Shown: positions 19,937 to 32,978, counted from the first letter of the stretch. The stretch: 64,000 nucleotides of DNA from Brugia malayi (GCF_000002995.4 NW_025062475.1:9614187-9678186), one strand, 5' to 3'. Notes: a model not told the origin generated them from the letters alone. Translations and numbers: made by a program.

Positions 19937-20110
19937 GATGACGGTGATGGCAATAGGATGACGGTGACGGTGATAGGATGACGGTGATGGCAATAGGATG
20001 ACGGTGATAGGATGACGGTGACGGTGATAGGATGACGGTGATGGCAATAGGATGACGGTGATGGCAATAGGATGACGGTGACGGTGATAGGATGACGGTG
20101 ATGGTGATAG
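19937..20110. repeat. 20-bp minisatellite, nine units
   Basis: Nine tandem units beginning GATGACGGTGA. Eight are 20 bp and one (the fourth) is 14 bp through loss of 6 bp. Two main unit types alternate, ending TGGCAATAG or CGGTGATAG, with one final TGGTGATAG variant. The pattern of variants suggests duplication in blocks. It lies between the divergent S2P and UBE3D genes and is unusually G-rich on the plus strand. Confidence 0.95.
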
Positions 20111-20742
20111 GATTTATTAGACAAGAAATTGGCAAAAAAAGGAAAGCGATAAAAAGCGAATAAATCATGCGTTATATTTTTTAACATTTAACAAATATGC
20201 AAATAGATAAAACTAAATTGTTTGTTGATAAGTTATTAGCTTATTTTACTCATTTTTTTATTTATTTAATTATTATTCATTTTTAATTACTAACGAAGGA
20301 TCACTAAAATGGATAGCGCTGCTTGCATGCGTGCTTTCTTTACTTTTTAGTGTGCTGATTTGTTATTTCTTTAAAGCAAAACAATAGAAAGAAAGTTTTC
20401 GGAAACAAAATAAAGTTCAGGACTATTTCGTGCTACTTCATATACATAACACTTTCCGATTAATAAACTTACTTTTTGCAATATTCTTGTTGACGTAATG
20501 AATACGTAACTTTTTGCAAAAAAATATTCTTGTTGACGTAATACGTAACAATGTTGAGATATATTTCATTAATTTCAATATTTCACGGTTTGTTTAACAT
20601 AATATAGACCAGCATATAATTGTGAATTAAAGTTAACATATATTGCTGATGTGACGGTGAAAGTATCAATGATTATTATAATATTAAGAAAGCGCATATT
20701 TACAAGACAACTAATTCACGTTTAGATAAATTTGATCTTTAT

Positions 20743-20754
20743 TTTCATTTTCAG
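20743..20754 (+). promoter_or_regulatory. Likely spliced-leader trans-splice acceptor
   Basis: TTTCATTTTCAG, a strong nematode 3' splice site, ends six bases upstream of the UBE3D ATG. No upstream exon with coding content or matching donor is visible. This is the usual layout of an SL1 trans-splice site, although a cis-spliced 5' UTR exon cannot be excluded. Confidence 0.6.
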
Positions 20755-20760
20755 AAAACT

Positions 20761-23700
20761 ATGCCATTGAAAAGTTGGAGGACGCGATCATTTTTTATTG
20801 AGTTGAAGCCGCGAAGCGAGTTTGCTTCACTCTTTGTAGACTGCCCACCGTCGGGTAATAGTGAAACAGGCTGCTGTAGTAATCAACAAATGCAAAATGA
20901 AAGTACAGGAAGGTAATTTAAAAACCGATTATTATTAAAGAGATATTTATCATTTTTAGTTTTGTTCAGTTATCAGAGCAAAAAAAGAGATCGATTTATT
21001 AATTTTAACAGTTTCTACTCATATTTAAATATTTCGAAAACTTAGGTTTATAAAACTGGTTAAACTTTGCAAACAATACACTTATTAGTAATAATAGTGA
21101 TAGGGGGAAGAAAGTAGAAACCTTATCAATTTTTAGATTCTGCTTCTGATTTTATAGAATTGAAAGGTTTGTTAGATTATGAGTCTTGTCACTTCCTGTT
21201 TCACTCTTCTCATCTGATTGTTTCTCCGTTATTTATCGATTAAAACGATGCAGTACTAATTTTAGAATACCGTCGATTAGAATTTCTAATTATGAAATTT
21301 CAAAATTGCTATTCGTAATGTCTGACGAATGCTATTAGACTCATCTCTTTCTCTTAATTTTCATTCTCTCTGTTTCTTCTCTTGTTTTTTCTTCATTCTC
21401 GTATTTTTTTAAAGTTTACTTATTACTCCCTACTTTACCCCTTCCTCTGTTATTTTAGGAGGCAGCCATGTAGGGAGAGTGCAAGATTGATTTCTTCGTA
21501 TTATCCATTTCAATATGCGGGATTTTCCGGAATAACCGATTTTGCAGTCTCACAATATATCTGACAATGTGAAATTGACGTGTGAAAAGAGAAAAAAGCA
21601 TATGAAAAACAAAAATTTTAACATATGGATAGTATGTGAAATGGGGAAGGAACTGGTTATATGTATAGTCCGTTTCACGGTTATTTGCCGGTACCTTTTT
21701 ATTCTGTTGATTATTTTACGATAAATTAATACGAATTGCGAAAGAATTTATTCTGTTTGAAGTCATTAAAATTTTTTATTTTGATTTGTTAACCTTTTGT
21801 TATATTTTTCTTTAGTTTTTTTTATCTGCACTATTCTTTTGTTTAAGTTTCTTGGATTGGAAAAGTTGTATTATGATATGTTTGGAAGTTTTATTTATGA
21901 GTTGTTATATTTCTTTAGGTGTTCATGTTTGATATTCTTATTTTATTGTTTCAGCTTTTTTGAGTGGTACTTTTTCTTTGTTGACTTATTTTTGTAGTTT
22001 TTCTGATTATTGTTTAATAATATTATTTCAGTAAAGTATTATCTGTTTTTTTTTTCTTTTGCAGTCAGGAAACAGTGGAACGGAAAGAAATGGTACATTT
22101 TCGTGAACATTCTATCGAAATGAGTTCAATAGTCCAGCAAAGGAAAAATGGTGCCAGCGAAATGTTGCCATCATATTGGGCCAAATTTGGTGATCTTACC
22201 TTATATCCAGATTCAGTTTGCGCACTTACTTGGGCTGATAATCATCGGCTGTTTATGTGTAAAGTGCGGGTAGCAATTGGTGAATATCCATTAGGTAAAT
22301 CTATTCTTAACACATAATCTTTATTTATTAATATAAAATGGCAAGTTAAAAGAGAATAACTAAATGTTTTGATGCATTTGGAATCATGATTTAAATTGTG
22401 AAAGTTACCGAGGTTTCCATCCCTGTAAGTAGTAAGTAAATGATTGATTGCTGTAAAATGATTCACTTATATTTAGTAATTATTCATGTTAGTTTAGTTT
22501 GATATTTGATCAATAGCTATAAAATTTACTATAATATTGACGGACAGTAAAGTATTCTCATGTAGACGTTGCTATTGCCGTAATTCACGATAATTTCGAG
22601 TGCTTGAATTCTATGCAATATGGAAAAAATACTGTTCAAGTTTTGATTTCTGTCATTTATTTTCAGTACCGAAAACATTTCATCAATTGGCAGTTAATGT
22701 ATTATCTGGAACGCTTTTGGATGAATATATTGAGAATGCTCAGTTACTTCCTGTGCAAGCGGAATGTGCAGAATGTTCGGCTACTTTATTGAATTATTCT
22801 AGCAAGTACGTTTATTTTTTTTTACTTGGTTTTCAGATCTCTGTCTTTTTTATTCTTTATTTTCCATTTACTGTTCTTTTCTTCTTTCTCTATCTTATTA
22901 TTTGTTCCGAAAACTATAAATTAGTTCTTAATATAATTTAGCTCTTTCAGTAATTTGAAATTACAATCGTTACCGGAAGATGGTTGGTTGAATACTTCAC
23001 CATCTATGGAGTATTTTTGTCGTGATACATGTGGTGGTGCTACTTCACATTCTCATGGACATCATGGTGCGCACAGTTCAGATTTGATATGTGCTGATGA
23101 TGTGCAAAAGCAATGGCTTCCAAATGAACAACGAATTGTTATATCAGATTCGTATTTTCTAGTGTTAAGGAAGGTTTGTGCTATTAGTATAAAGTTTCTC
23201 AATAAAGGTAGAGACTTCAGTACCAGAAGAATTTATTGTTTCTTCTCATCTCTACGAAAATTCTTTTTTGATCTTTAATTCATTATCACATAAGAAAAAA
23301 AAAACCAGTAAAAATGAACTAAAACGAAGTAATATTACATTCCCTTTCATGATCACTTCATATTAATTACTGGAATTTTTTCCAAAATGGGTAATCTTTG
23401 TGTTATATCACCATCTTTAATTTTCTTTGAAAAAGAACTAAAGAATTGATTTCGAGAACAGTTTTTCTTTAGATGATTATTTCGAATGCAGTAACCATTG
23501 ATGAGTCCAATATTGTACTCTGTGCCAAATGTTCCGTAGAGATTGGAGTTATTCTGAAAAGTTTGTTTTTGCGATTTTATCCAAATAGTGATGTAATATT
23601 CTTCGTGATATATTTTACTTGAAACAGTTCATGTGAATTTATGCAGTAAATCTACTTCAGCTATAATTTTCATTTTTCTTCTGTGCTTTTTTACTTAGTA

Positions 23701-25184
23701 TTTTCTAAGTATTTTTAATCTCAGTGGCCTGTACTAGTTTGTCCATCCAGTGAATTTCTTGTAAGTTGCCAAGTTTTGTGCAATCATTACAGCACAGAAA
23801 TCTCGTTTATATGTTCTGTTTGGCTTGGTTCTTGATCGTTGTTACCTTTCAACTATTTTAAATAAGTTTTTTAGCTATTAAGATTTTATAACGTCAGAAC
23901 TTCTTTCAGGAAATGCTGAAATTGTACAGTTTCATCATGTAATGTGCAATCTACTAGTTACTGATAACAGGAAAGCTTACATAAATACTAGGTCAGTTAA
24001 TTTTTAATACTGTAATTATAGATGGAATGTTTGGATACTGGTAACGAATGATTCCATGATTAGATATGATAGGATGATTCAACCTACGTTCGAGAGATTT
24101 AGTATAGCAGATGGCATCTCTGTTCTAACCATCTTACTAAAGGCGTTATCATTATTAATTAAGTGATAATAAAATCTTCTAGAAATATCTTTTTGTTTCT
24201 TATTTTTTTGCAAGTTGGTAAAGAGTTTGTTATTAAATTAAATTTCATAAACAGATTTGGCACGCTAGAGCATTTCTTCGCCTGGACGTTGCTTTACCAA
24301 TGTGAATTACAGACATCAGGAAAACTTGTCCTTCGCTCTTACGACAAACGACCGTATTTACTGGTAGACGGATTCTTGCTGTCATCTTTGTAATATTGGT
24401 GAAGAGATTCTGTTCCTTTTTTTTTTTATAAATTTATTCTGATTTGAAGGTATGGTTATTAGATTCATATGTTGTGATATCACAAGGTGAACTAGTCGAA
24501 TCTGAAACTGAAGGAAATGATAGATTGGTTTACTCATTTCCAGCGCTAAAAATGCTTTATAAGGTATGATTTAGAATTAGTTTAAATACTTGATCTCAAT
24601 TGTTGCAAATGGAAATTAATTACTTCATTTCCCCAAGCTGCTTTTAATCTCTATTTTCATTTATAATGTTTAAAGTGAAGACATTTGTTAGAGTGTCAAT
24701 TTAGCAACTGCACTAAAGTAAAATAATTGTTTTAAGATTTGATATTTTACGTCTTGTATTTTTCAATTTATTTTTTATCAGTCGTTTTTCATCATAAAAT
24801 CTAAGATATTTGATGCTGAATCGGCCAAAACGGATCCACGTGCGAACGGTGAAGATGCCAGTGTGGGTATACTAGACATACCATTAACATGTTGTGTGAA
24901 ATTAACCGAAATGCTTCTTGAATCATCACTAGCTTTACCTCCAACTGGACGAAGTGTTGGCCAGTTTTACGTATGTTGTTGATATTATTTATAAGTGTAC
25001 TACCAAATAAATCGAATATTTTTATTTGAATTCATTATTAGTCATTGCCTAGATTTAAACAGTTTTTGTATTTAAATTGTTCATTAATTCTGCTCCATCA
25101 CTAGCTTTACGTCCAACTAGAATTTTTATGGATTTTCAGGTCGGATTTTTGAAATTAAAAAAATGTGATGGACTGACGAATTGA
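20761..25184 (+). CDS. ube3d: UBE3D-like E3 ubiquitin ligase (UBE2C-binding), 10 exons
   Basis: Homologue of UBE3D (UBE2CBP), a HECT-like E3 that binds the E2 UbcH10. Exons: 20761-20912, 22065-22294, 22667-22805, 22951-23173, 23473-23560, 23910-23991, 24255-24363, 24450-24563, 24782-24970, 25140-25184. Phases close to 456 residues (human about 390). The family pattern is visible: AECAECSATLL, then LPEDGWLNTSPSMEYFC, ISDSYFLVLRK, a second Cys pair (VLCAKCSVEIGVIL) and VWLLDSYVVIS before the conserved C-terminal part. A His-rich insert (SHSHGHHGAHSSD) lies in exon 4. The fit is weakest around exons 5-7, where the join relies on phase and splice consensus. Intron 9 contains a degraded copy of part of exon 9. 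Confidence 0.88.
25090..25121 (+). repeat. Decayed copy of UBE3D exon 9 segment in intron 9
   Basis: Within intron 9, about 25 bases around CATCACTAGCTTTAC match exon 9 near 24928-24955 with two substitutions. The copy is about 165 bp downstream of the original, between exons 9 and 10. Confidence 0.6.
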
Positions 25185-25244
25185 AAATAGCTGCCACGCG
25201 GAAAAAAGCATGTGTCGACAAAAAGGTGTAAGTTTTTCAGCATT

Positions 25245-25556
25245 TTATGTATGGAAACGATAAATGACTAGTGGTGTGAATATAGGGTGACCATTATTTA
25301 CAATAATTAAAGGTTTTGTTTCGGAAATATTTCTGAATGCATTTCTTATTTGCTGTAAGAAATTAGGTACTGATGTTATCCTTGTAGAGAGGTTAATTCT
25401 AATTATTTTTTCACCACTACCAACTATTATTTCATCACTACAAGGATTTGTTCTCCGTCGGCAGGATAGATTATTGAATATGTTTTGATCCACTATCTCA
25501 AAGTAAAGGAAAAAAAAATGTTTGATAGTTTCGAGGCCATCACTGACAAAGTTCAA
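25245..25556 (-). CDS. Unassigned ORF, possible extra 3' exon
   Basis: A 103-codon minus-strand open frame starting 61 bp past the convergent UBE3D stop codon. The composition is protein-like and not simple repeat: LSCRRRTNPCSDEIIVGSG, INLSTRITSVPNFLQQIRNA, ISETKPLIIVNNGHP. I do not recognise a family. It lies 1.1 kb downstream of S28 copy A on the same strand. It could be a further 3' exon reached from the AAAG|GTATAT donor at 26655, a separate gene, or a chance ORF. Acceptors such as TTTGTCAG exist near its 5' end, but none is decisive. Confidence 0.35.
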   Translation of the reverse strand: MNFVSDGLETIKHFFFLYFEIVDQNIFNNLSCRRRTNPCSDEIIVGSGEKIIRINLSTRITSVPNFLQQIRNAFRNISETKPLIIVNNGHPIFTPLVIYRFHT

Positions 25557-26624
25557 CAGTTTCTTTTTAGCTTTAGTATTGGAAGGTTAAAAATCTAAAT
25601 TTGATGAGAAAAATTTAACCTTTCTAAATTTGGCTGATTTTTTCTACGATTTGAAATGTTTTTCTTTTGACTGAAAATTATGCTGTATATTTTATGGAGA
25701 AAAAGAAAATATATAAAAAAAATAACAGAAATTAACTGAGATGGTATTTAATTTCAAACTTAAAAATTCTTTGATCAAAATGTTTCTTCGATTGTTTTGT
25801 CTTATTTTTCGAATTGATACCTCTCCATTTTGGTGCTTTTTGTTCTTTCAGAAACAAAAAAAAAGCATATTTATTAAGGTTTATTGTATTTGCAATAATG
25901 GTATGTAAATAAAATTTTTTCTTAAAATCACCACATTGAAAATACATACATTCGTATGACTTCAAATATGTTTAAAATATTTCTTGCAGCAAAACACTGC
26001 CATAGTAAGGCACAAAAAGGTTTGAAAGGGGTGCTCAATTCATCTCTTTTGAAAAATAATTAATATTGATATTGCATAATTTAAATAAATAACAGATACG
26101 ATCTTTGTTGACAACTAAAATTTGAAATTAAGAAGAAATACAAGAAAATCTTGGCACTAAAATTTAAATAAGCATAAAAAAGTACTTTTGATATTAATAA
26201 TAAAAGAGATTTTTTTCAAGAAATAAGATAACTAGTGAAGATAGCAGATATTGTCGCCATTAAGGTAAATAAGGCAGAACTTATTATTTTCCAGCTTTTC
26301 TAAAAAAATTCGCAACATTAGTTGAGAAAAATCATTAATATCTTAGTTTAAAGTCGCTTCTACAACTAGGCACGAAATGTGATTTTTATAGGAAAAAATC
26401 ACTCAATAAAATATTTTTAACATACCAAATTAGAAAAAGGTCTCACAACCTATGAGCCATCGTATTTGTACTTTTTATTTTAATACGACATTTTTTTAAA
26501 AAAATTTTTTCGAACCAAATTTTAATTTCTGAGTGAAAACATTCAAGAGAAGTCCTAAAAAACAGATTAGAGGGGGGAGGGGTGGGAAAGGAGAGCTAAA
26601 TTAAGCTAAACTACTATATGCAAA

Positions 26625-27027
26625 TTAATGAGTGAATATAGGGTAGGAATATACCTTTGGTTCCATATATCCCCACGGATAGCCGTGTTTGATAAATTGA
26701 CAGTTGTCTGGCGCATGCCAACCAGTATTATCTGGTAATGGATTTGATGTTGGTAATTCTGTACAGTTCTTATAAACCCAGCATTTTATTATATTTGTAA
26801 CCTGCAATTCATTTGACCTTTGCTCGAATTTTCTTCGGACTCTTTTCGAGTATTTATAAAACAATAAATTTTCAATATAATATTTCATCCACCACAACAA
26901 TTCGTTAATTCTCATATTTGGATCAATTATAAAAAATATTGAACAATTTTTATTAGAAGAAAGGGATGGAACAATAAAATATTTTATTAGACTCTTTTGG
27001 AATATTATTGTTATTAATTCTTATTAC

Positions 27028-27076
<49 letters not shown>

Positions 27077-30000
27077 TGTTACTATAGTAATAATAATAAT
27101 TATTGTTGTTATTACTGTTATAATGGAAAAAAAAAAAAAACCTGGAATCGTTCATATGTCACAGATGGTGGATCACACGTGTTAGGTGTACGTAAATCAA
27201 GATGGTGTGCTGCATCTGACATATAAAAAATATAAACACCATTTCTCATAGCATTCGTAATACCAGGTGAATTTTCATAAACACCGCTAGCAGACCATGG
27301 ATCTAAGTTACCGTTTCTGAATAATAAAATTTAATGATGAATATTACTTAAAATTACATGCAATATACAAACAATATTGTGCATTAATTTATTTATAAAG
27401 ATAGAGAATATGCACAATAAACTTACGAAAATATAGTATTACTCGTAGCATTATATATCATTCCATAACGTATCATTGTATCATGAAGTTTATAGAAATT
27501 ACTGCTATAACCAATATCTTTGAATAATTCCGTACAATATTTAATACTGATATTAATTAAACCATCAGGATTATCACAAGTGTTCAAAAAAAAATCATTT
27601 TCTCCACTTCGATCACAATTTTGCATTGTCATCGATGTACAGCACTGAAAAAATGAATAAGATAAATTACATGGAGAATATTTCAGTTTACTTTATTTAA
27701 TTTTAATTATTTACTCTTTGATCTCAATATAAAACTTTTACTGTTTGTCAAATAAAGATGTACATGTGAAGATTTCAAATTATAAATGTATATATAGTGT
27801 CTCAGAGAAGTTATCAAGCTTACTGCTATTGTCAAACTTACCTGCCAGTTCCAAGCGATAACTTCATCATTATTTTGAAAAGGTGATAATATTGTACAAT
27901 TGCTTGTAAAACAGTGATCAGTAAGCTGTCCTGTATAGTTGTAGTAAACATTGATGACGTTGTATAACTGTTCTGCTAATTCTTCATCATTTATTCCAGC
28001 TTTCGTAGCATATTGGCAAGCATACTAAAAGGAAAGTAAAGACTTCAAAACAAAGAAAAAGATTTCCAATTATTGCGAATTGATAATTTGTGTTGAAATA
28101 AAACAATAAATTTCAAATTAAAGATAGCATTAGCATCCAGAAATTATTTCATGCTAGGATAAATAAAATAAATTACTGCAATAATATAGAATAATAAATT
28201 ACTAAAATAAATCAATTGAAGTAATTTGAAATTTTTTTTCAGATTAAATTTAAACTAATAAGTATTTATTATACATATAAATGTCATCATGTATAAGCTG
28301 AGCTAGTTAAACGATGTAACATTTAGTCAGATGATATTAATTTAGTGGATCAAAGCAATTTACTATTGTACCTTAACCGGGAATCCAGGTAAAGGTGTAA
28401 GGAAATTAGTCGGATACGGATAGTCGATCACAGCCATGTAAAAAACAGCGGAATAAATGTAAGAATAGAGACTTGTGAAATCATCAGAGTTTTTCATTTC
28501 AAAGCCTGGTTTTGAGCGGAATATTTGATTCAATTTCATTCGACCTTCTTCTATAACAAAAAGACATCTTGGAATAATAATCCATTTTTTTATTGTACTG
28601 AAGAGGTCAATGGCATAAAATATGTAAGCTTCAGGTGATAGTAGACATGATTTCAAAAAAAAAAAATTTCATTTATGAATTAATATTTATTGCATACAAA
28701 ATTTTTTACTATGAAATTTTTGTTTATTGAATGATATAAAATGATGGATTGTTTGGTACATTATAAATATCATAAATAAGCTTTCACTAGAATAGTTAAA
28801 TTAATCGCAACAGGAATTTCTATTAATTTGAATGAGATCAATTCCAACATTTCCCGAGTATCGTATGATTATTTTGAGTTGTTTTTTTGGACAAATTTCC
28901 AATTTATATTAGAATCTAATTTATGTTTTTATTTTCATTATTTCTACATGAGAACTTTTTTTCACGATTCTTAATGAATTATTTGTAAATTTTTATAAAA
29001 AACCGCACAATAAATGACAAATACATTCAAAGAGCACTATATAAGAATGGAAAATACTATATAAGACATAAAGAACATCGTCTGTCTTCGACAAATGTTT
29101 ATATACAGATTGCATTTGTTAATTAATTAAAAACAATTAAGTGACCTGTTTTTGATAGTTTCTGAATTGCAACGAATCCTTCTGAAAATACCTTCCAGTC
29201 ACATCCGTTAGTTACATAATTAGTTGTTGTTACATTACTCACACTCTCTGGATTTATCCCTGTTCCATAAAAATTTCTTAGTGGTGCTGATGATGCCCAG
29301 GCTCTAAAATATTTCCAAACTTCTTATCGAAGCAGGACCATTGTTAGAATTTAATTTTATCAGCTTTTTAAAATTTTTATAAGGTACTAAATGTCTTCAG
29401 AAAGATTATGGTAATAAATACGTAAAGTTTCATCGGCATTAGAGAAAATTATCAAATTTCTGAATTGCAACGAATCCTTCTAAAATTATCTTCTGGTTAC
29501 ATTCTTTAGTTACATAATTAGTTATTACATTATTCACACAATCTAAATTTATCCCTGTCTCATAAAATCTGCGTTTTCTTTTTTAAAACTCTTTTTTGCT
29601 AATAAACAAGAGAAAATATTAATAAGTCTCTTAGAATTTATCCCATTAAATATCGTTGACTATTCTATCTAATTCGACTTTTTTTTTTTTTAAATTTGAA
29701 TTTTTGTAACAAACCAAAATAAAGGATGAAAGGAATGACGGAAGATATGATGATTAATTAAAAAAAAAAGTTGTAATACCCATCCACAATATGTGGATAT
29801 TTCATGCGGAGCCATGCGGCAAGCATCCCACCATATGAACCACCAAATACGATAACCGGTATTTCGGTACCCGGAGGGCAAAAGCCAAGTTCCTCTTGAT
29901 CAGTTTTTAAAAACGTAATCAATTGTGCAAAATCAGCCAATACTTGGATATCATTCAAATATCCCAGTCGTAAAACATCCTGAAATTTGTAGTAATCAAT

Positions 30001-31038
30001 TACAAAAGTTAATAATTTGTGATATATATTATTTCGATTTTGTTTTTTGCAGTACTGTACTTTGGAAAAACGAAATCACGTAATTTCGGATACCGTATTC
30101 AGAATAATGTGACATATTGTAATTATTATAATCAAATGTCCACAAGGCATCTAAACTACAAATAACTTCGTAAAGTGAGAGATTATTACAAAATTATTAA
30201 AATATAATTATTAACATCATACATGTACATTACAGTACCATATAACTTCGCTTTCCATAAGGTTTCGAATTACCGTAGTATCGATGTTCTGCGAATACGA
30301 TAGCAGCATGAAATCTTGGCGCTAAATCCCATATAATACCCTGTGAATTTTAATCAGTTGTAAATTTAAGCATTGATGATAAATTCCTTGATACATTCAA
30401 GAGCGTAGACATAAAATATTAACTAACTAACTAATTAATTAATTAATTAGTACAGGCTTTAAAAAAAGACTAAGTTACAGTATTTTGCGCAAATGCTTCA
30501 ATATCTCCCTCATTGCCAGCGTAGAAAAATAGCGGTCCATCACATAGAAAATACGAATAATTTGCTAGATACCTAAAAAAATCAAGGAATTTGCGGTTTT
30601 TTTTTCAAAAACAGCAATGAATAATTGTAAGAAATCAAAACTTCCTGAATAACTAATTACAAATTCTGATTATAAACAACTTACAACATGTTCTTTGTTA
30701 CACTTTCTTAATTTTTAAAGGTCGAAACTTCAAACTTTTCACTTCTCAGTTTTAGTATACATGAACAAAAATACTGCCTACTTAAGACTAAAAAATTCAT
30801 TGTTTCGATAAGTGAAATGATCAATTGGCATTGACTGATACCACTTAACATTCCACTCATAATTCATTGATTCCATTATAGCATTTAGTTTTGTTGTCAT
30901 CCACAAATTATCCGATGAATTTCGAGTGATAATTGGAGAAATTGAATTCATAGTTGGAGGAAACATACCAATTTTTCTAACATTATCACTAGTAACCATT
31001 CTTCCTGCTAATAATATTTCCAGTAATACTAGCAACAT
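26625..31038 (-). CDS. Serine carboxypeptidase S28 family (PRCP-like), copy A, 10 exons
   Basis: Secreted or lysosomal Pro-Xaa carboxypeptidase-type enzyme. Exons (minus): 30782-31038, 30479-30572, 30239-30340, 29780-29979, 29146-29303, 28372-28550, 27842-28024, 27427-27644, 27142-27316, 26625-26801; 580 residues if the last exon reads to its stop. Signal peptide [17 protein letters not shown]. Motifs: [30 protein letters not shown], the Ser elbow [10 protein letters not shown] (about S199), [20 protein letters not shown], Asp in [11 protein letters not shown] (about D469) and His in [10 protein letters not shown]. The triad is complete. After the normal family end ([11 protein letters not shown]) there is an extra tail with two further Cys. 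Alternatively the last exon is spliced at 26655. Intron 4 holds a decayed copy of exon 5. Confidence 0.93.
27023..27075. repeat. (ATT)n microsatellite in S28-A last intron
   Basis: ATT trinucleotide run with about 15 units, flanked by degenerate ATT/GTT repeats up to about 27120. It lies in the intron between exons 9 and 10 of the S28 copy A gene. Confidence 0.9.
29457..29575 (-). pseudogene. Decayed duplicate of S28-A exon 5 within intron 4
   Basis: Positions 29457-29481 are identical over 25 bases to 29159-29183 in exon 5, and similarity runs on for about 100 bases. Translated on the minus strand the copy reads [16 protein letters not shown], then [11 protein letters not shown] and EGFVAIQKF. 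The true exon reads [16 protein letters not shown], then [10 protein letters not shown] and EGFVAIQKL. The 5' part (the ASSAP region) is lost, with a stop codon just upstream. The donor is gone too (AATTTGATAA instead of ACAG|GTCACT). It is a tandem exon duplicate that has decayed, not a usable alternative exon. Confidence 0.85.
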
Positions 31039-32978
31039 GGTTAGATAATGTTGAAAAAATAACTATTTCCCTGAAAAATTAATTGATATCAAAATTTTCA
31101 ACGTTGATAAATATCGGATGAATAATTTTTCAACATTTTTATATACAAATGCAAAATTCAGCCTTTACCTCTCATTTATCAGTAAATAAAATTAAGAAAA
31201 ACTTATAGTTTTATTAATATAATCCTAAAACAAAATATTATCCGTGTATAACCAAAATTTTTGAATACATGTCTTTATAGGGATAATTTAATTTTAGCGA
31301 ATTAAGTATGCCTCAAAATAGATATGCATCAAGTATGACTCAATTAATTTCACCTTAAAAATTTGATTAATTATGTTAATTAGCCATAAAATTTCGATAC
31401 AATTCATTCTTACCACGATTTATTAATCCTAAAATTATCCTAAAATTACCTTGTTTTATATTATTAAAAAAATTTTTTTTAACTAAAAAAAAGTTAAAAA
31501 AATTTTCAGTCAATGATAAGGTAGAAAACGTACATTAAAATTTTTATATGTTTGCTTATGTGCAATGAATTGCGGAGCATATAAATTATATAATGCTTTG
31601 AAATAGCAGAAGAAAAAAGATTATAATGATAAAGCAAAAGCAATCTTTATTAGTTTATGAAGCTAAAGAATGCTTTATTGATAATAATTACTTCTTCACT
31701 ATTGAAAAAATTTGGCAAACAAACACGAAATTATTTGACATTAGTTTTGTTTTTTGAACAAAAAAAATGATTTCAATAAAACAATTGTTTAATGCTAGGG
31801 ATAAAAAAGCCATGAAAATAATAACAAAAAAAAAAAAAAAAAAATCAATTTGTAATAAACTCATCGCTATGACAAAGAAAAAAATATAAGGAAAGAAGTA
31901 AAACATAAAATAAACAATTTAAATAAAAATCAGGAAATAAAGAAATTTTCCTTGATTCTATCTGACTATTATTAACTATTTCTGCTGCAATAGCTCAGAT
32001 TAAAGGCACGCATAAATGGCATTTAAAAAAATGTGCTTAAAATTTGTTTTAAAATTTTTTAAGCGTTGTTTTCAAGTGAAGGCTTTGACAATTTTTTTTT
32101 TTAACAAAGTAATTTTGCTCTGAAACTTTTTCTTCCGTCTCTTGAATGCACAAATAAAAATAATTCCAAATATTTTATTTATTAAAATTTTATCAAATAT
32201 ATTAATTTCCACTTCTATCACTTTTTAAAAATTTTATAGCAATTCTGAAATTATATTCATATGTTCTTTTCGTTTCCCATTTGAAAATAATGCAGAAAGC
32301 ATTCAATGTTATAATTCCAATTGTAATGCACATAAAATGCTACATCATATCAAACTAATAATTAGATATAATATTAATTATGATGCAATACTACTATTAA
32401 GTAAGCAATTGAATATTTAATGTAATTCCAATTCTGATTACAGTACCAGAAATACCATATAAAATTAAATGAAAATTCAGGTAACGATTGAATTAAATGG
32501 TCTTTTACTTCTGATTTTATCATTCATAAGAATTTGGACATATATTTTTGTATGAAGTGGAAATCTATTATTACTTTTAACTTACCATTAAACCGCTTAT
32601 TTTTTGCAAAAAACTATCGATAATACTATCGAAAACTATCGATAAAAATTAATGAAACCGGAAAAAATTCCGAGTACAGAAGAAAACAAATTGTAAAAGA
32701 ACAGGTACAGAGCACCAAGTATATATGCATTTTTCTGCAGAATTTTTCTTTTTCGAATAAATTTTTTTAAATTCAATTAGAAAATTTGTTCCTGGCCTTT
32801 ATTAAATTGCTAGAAAATTTATCTGCCATAAAGACGGAAACTTTTTATTTTCGAGCATTGAACTATTTCAATTCAGATAATTAAATTTGTCTTTTCGCTA
32901 TTTATCATTGCTAATGCTTGCCAATAAGATAAAAGAAAACTCTTTTATTTCGAAAAAACAAGTAATTTAAATAGAAAT
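31039..32978. other. Intergenic region between the two S28 genes
   Basis: 1.9 kb of very AT-rich DNA. It contains poly(A/T) runs, a small cluster of CTATCGA words near 32615-32645 and AATAAA on the minus strand at 32944-32949, 30 bases past the copy B stop (probable poly(A) signal). No coding exon is evident. Confidence 0.6.

Larger units (their letters stand above)
19393..20760. other. Divergent intergenic region between S2P and UBE3D genes
   Basis: 1.37 kb containing the 5' flanks of two divergently transcribed genes. A pyrimidine-rich, relatively C-rich tract lies at about 19597-19790 and a minisatellite at 19937-20110. The ORFs at 19595-20187 are translations of these repeats. The direct repeat TTCTTGTTGACGTAAT occurs at about 20484 and 20528. 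No gene is seen. Confidence 0.65.

Noticed and set aside
19937..20110. CRISPR-like array
   Set aside because: The repeats are directly adjacent without spacers, and the window is eukaryotic. It is a minisatellite.
19909..20187. Minus-strand ORFs of 84-92 codons rich in His, Pro, Ser and Tyr
   Set aside because: They are translations of the 20-bp minisatellite in two frames. No splice context or start context supports a protein.
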